Assembly: GCA_023426275.1 (NCBI GenBank)
Contig: JAFABC010000224.1
Location: 1-5,269 of the forward strand
Length of the DNA: 5,269 bases
Source of the DNA: Pseudomonadota bacterium
Lineage (GTDB): Bacteria; Desulfobacterota; Desulfovibrionia; Desulfovibrionales; Desulfovibrionaceae
Reading direction: 5' to 3'
In this document: positions 5,211 to 5,269 of the stretch, one piece after another
Position numbering within the stretch: the stretch's first letter is position 1
Layout of the letters: each line of letters opens with the position of its first letter
Notes under the pieces: generated by a model
Told to the model about the DNA's origin: nothing
What the model saw: only the letters and a program-made list of their open reading frames with translations
The model's database searches: none
Position numbers and translations under genes: made by a program

Positions 5211-5269
5211 CGGTCTTTTCCCGTGGCTGCCGCAGGCCTGCCCCATGGCAACCGGGCGCGGGGCGATTC
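5211..5269. other. Downstream flank of livK, no supported feature
   Basis: The last 59 bases contain a 10-bp palindrome GCAGGCCTGC (5232-5241) with TGCC and GGCA flanks that could extend it imperfectly, but no T run follows within the window. An ATG at 5245 is open to the end of the window but has only a weak GCAGG upstream. Neither a terminator nor a new gene can be supported. Confidence 0.4.

Noticed and set aside
4035..5246. A 403-codon open frame on the - strand opposite livK.
   Set aside because: Same GC-rich antisense artefact: repetitive Gly/Val/Asp/His/Gln composition, and the + strand encodes an unmistakable periplasmic binding protein.
5221..5250. An imperfect hairpin after livK as a terminator.
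   Set aside because: The stem is interrupted, its core palindrome has no proper loop, and no T run follows within the window.
5245..5269. An ATG at the window end as the start of another gene.
   Set aside because: Only eight codons are visible, the upstream GCAGG is weak, and no family can be recognised.

Overview
This is a GC-rich bacterial window with four complete protein-coding genes, all on the + strand: a secreted FG-GAP/VCBS repeat protein (363-2012), two inner-membrane permease subunits of a LivH/LivM-type ABC transporter (2105-2974 and 2976-3884), and a periplasmic substrate-binding protein of the same HAAT (LivJ/LivK) type (4038-5210). High GC, heavy use of G/C third positions, and FG-GAP and Liv proteins like those common in Desulfovibrio-type sulfate reducers suggest a Deltaproteobacterium (Desulfovibrionaceae). 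That assignment is an inference from protein style, not a proven placement.

Layout. Bases 1-362 hold no supportable gene. They do hold an unusual density of inverted repeats, including a G7/C8 hairpin, a perfect 14-bp palindrome and a 6-bp hairpin directly upstream of the first ribosome-binding site. Next comes the FG-GAP gene, closed by a strong intrinsic terminator (2036-2075). Only 29 bases after the terminator's T run, livH begins at a GTG. livM follows one base after the livH stop, so the two are almost certainly co-transcribed and translationally coupled. A 153-base gap then carries a plausible sigma-70 promoter and a short hairpin predicted to sit at the very 5' end of the next mRNA, followed by livK with a good Shine-Dalgarno sequence. 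The last 59 bases hold no supportable feature.

How the genes work together. LivK-type protein would capture an amino acid or related compound in the periplasm and deliver it to the LivH-LivM channel. The two ATPase subunits (LivG, LivF) that every such importer needs are not in this window and must be supplied from downstream or elsewhere. The order H-M-K, with a separate promoter for the binding protein, differs from the common K-H-M-G-F order and would allow the binding protein to be made in excess. The FG-GAP protein has no evident functional link to the transporter, and the terminator argues it is a separate transcription unit.

I see no clear novel system here. The points most worth a second look are the FG-GAP protein's two-part architecture, the matching Gly-to-Arg changes in LivH and LivM, the missing promoter space before livH, and the hairpins next to the ribosome-binding sites.
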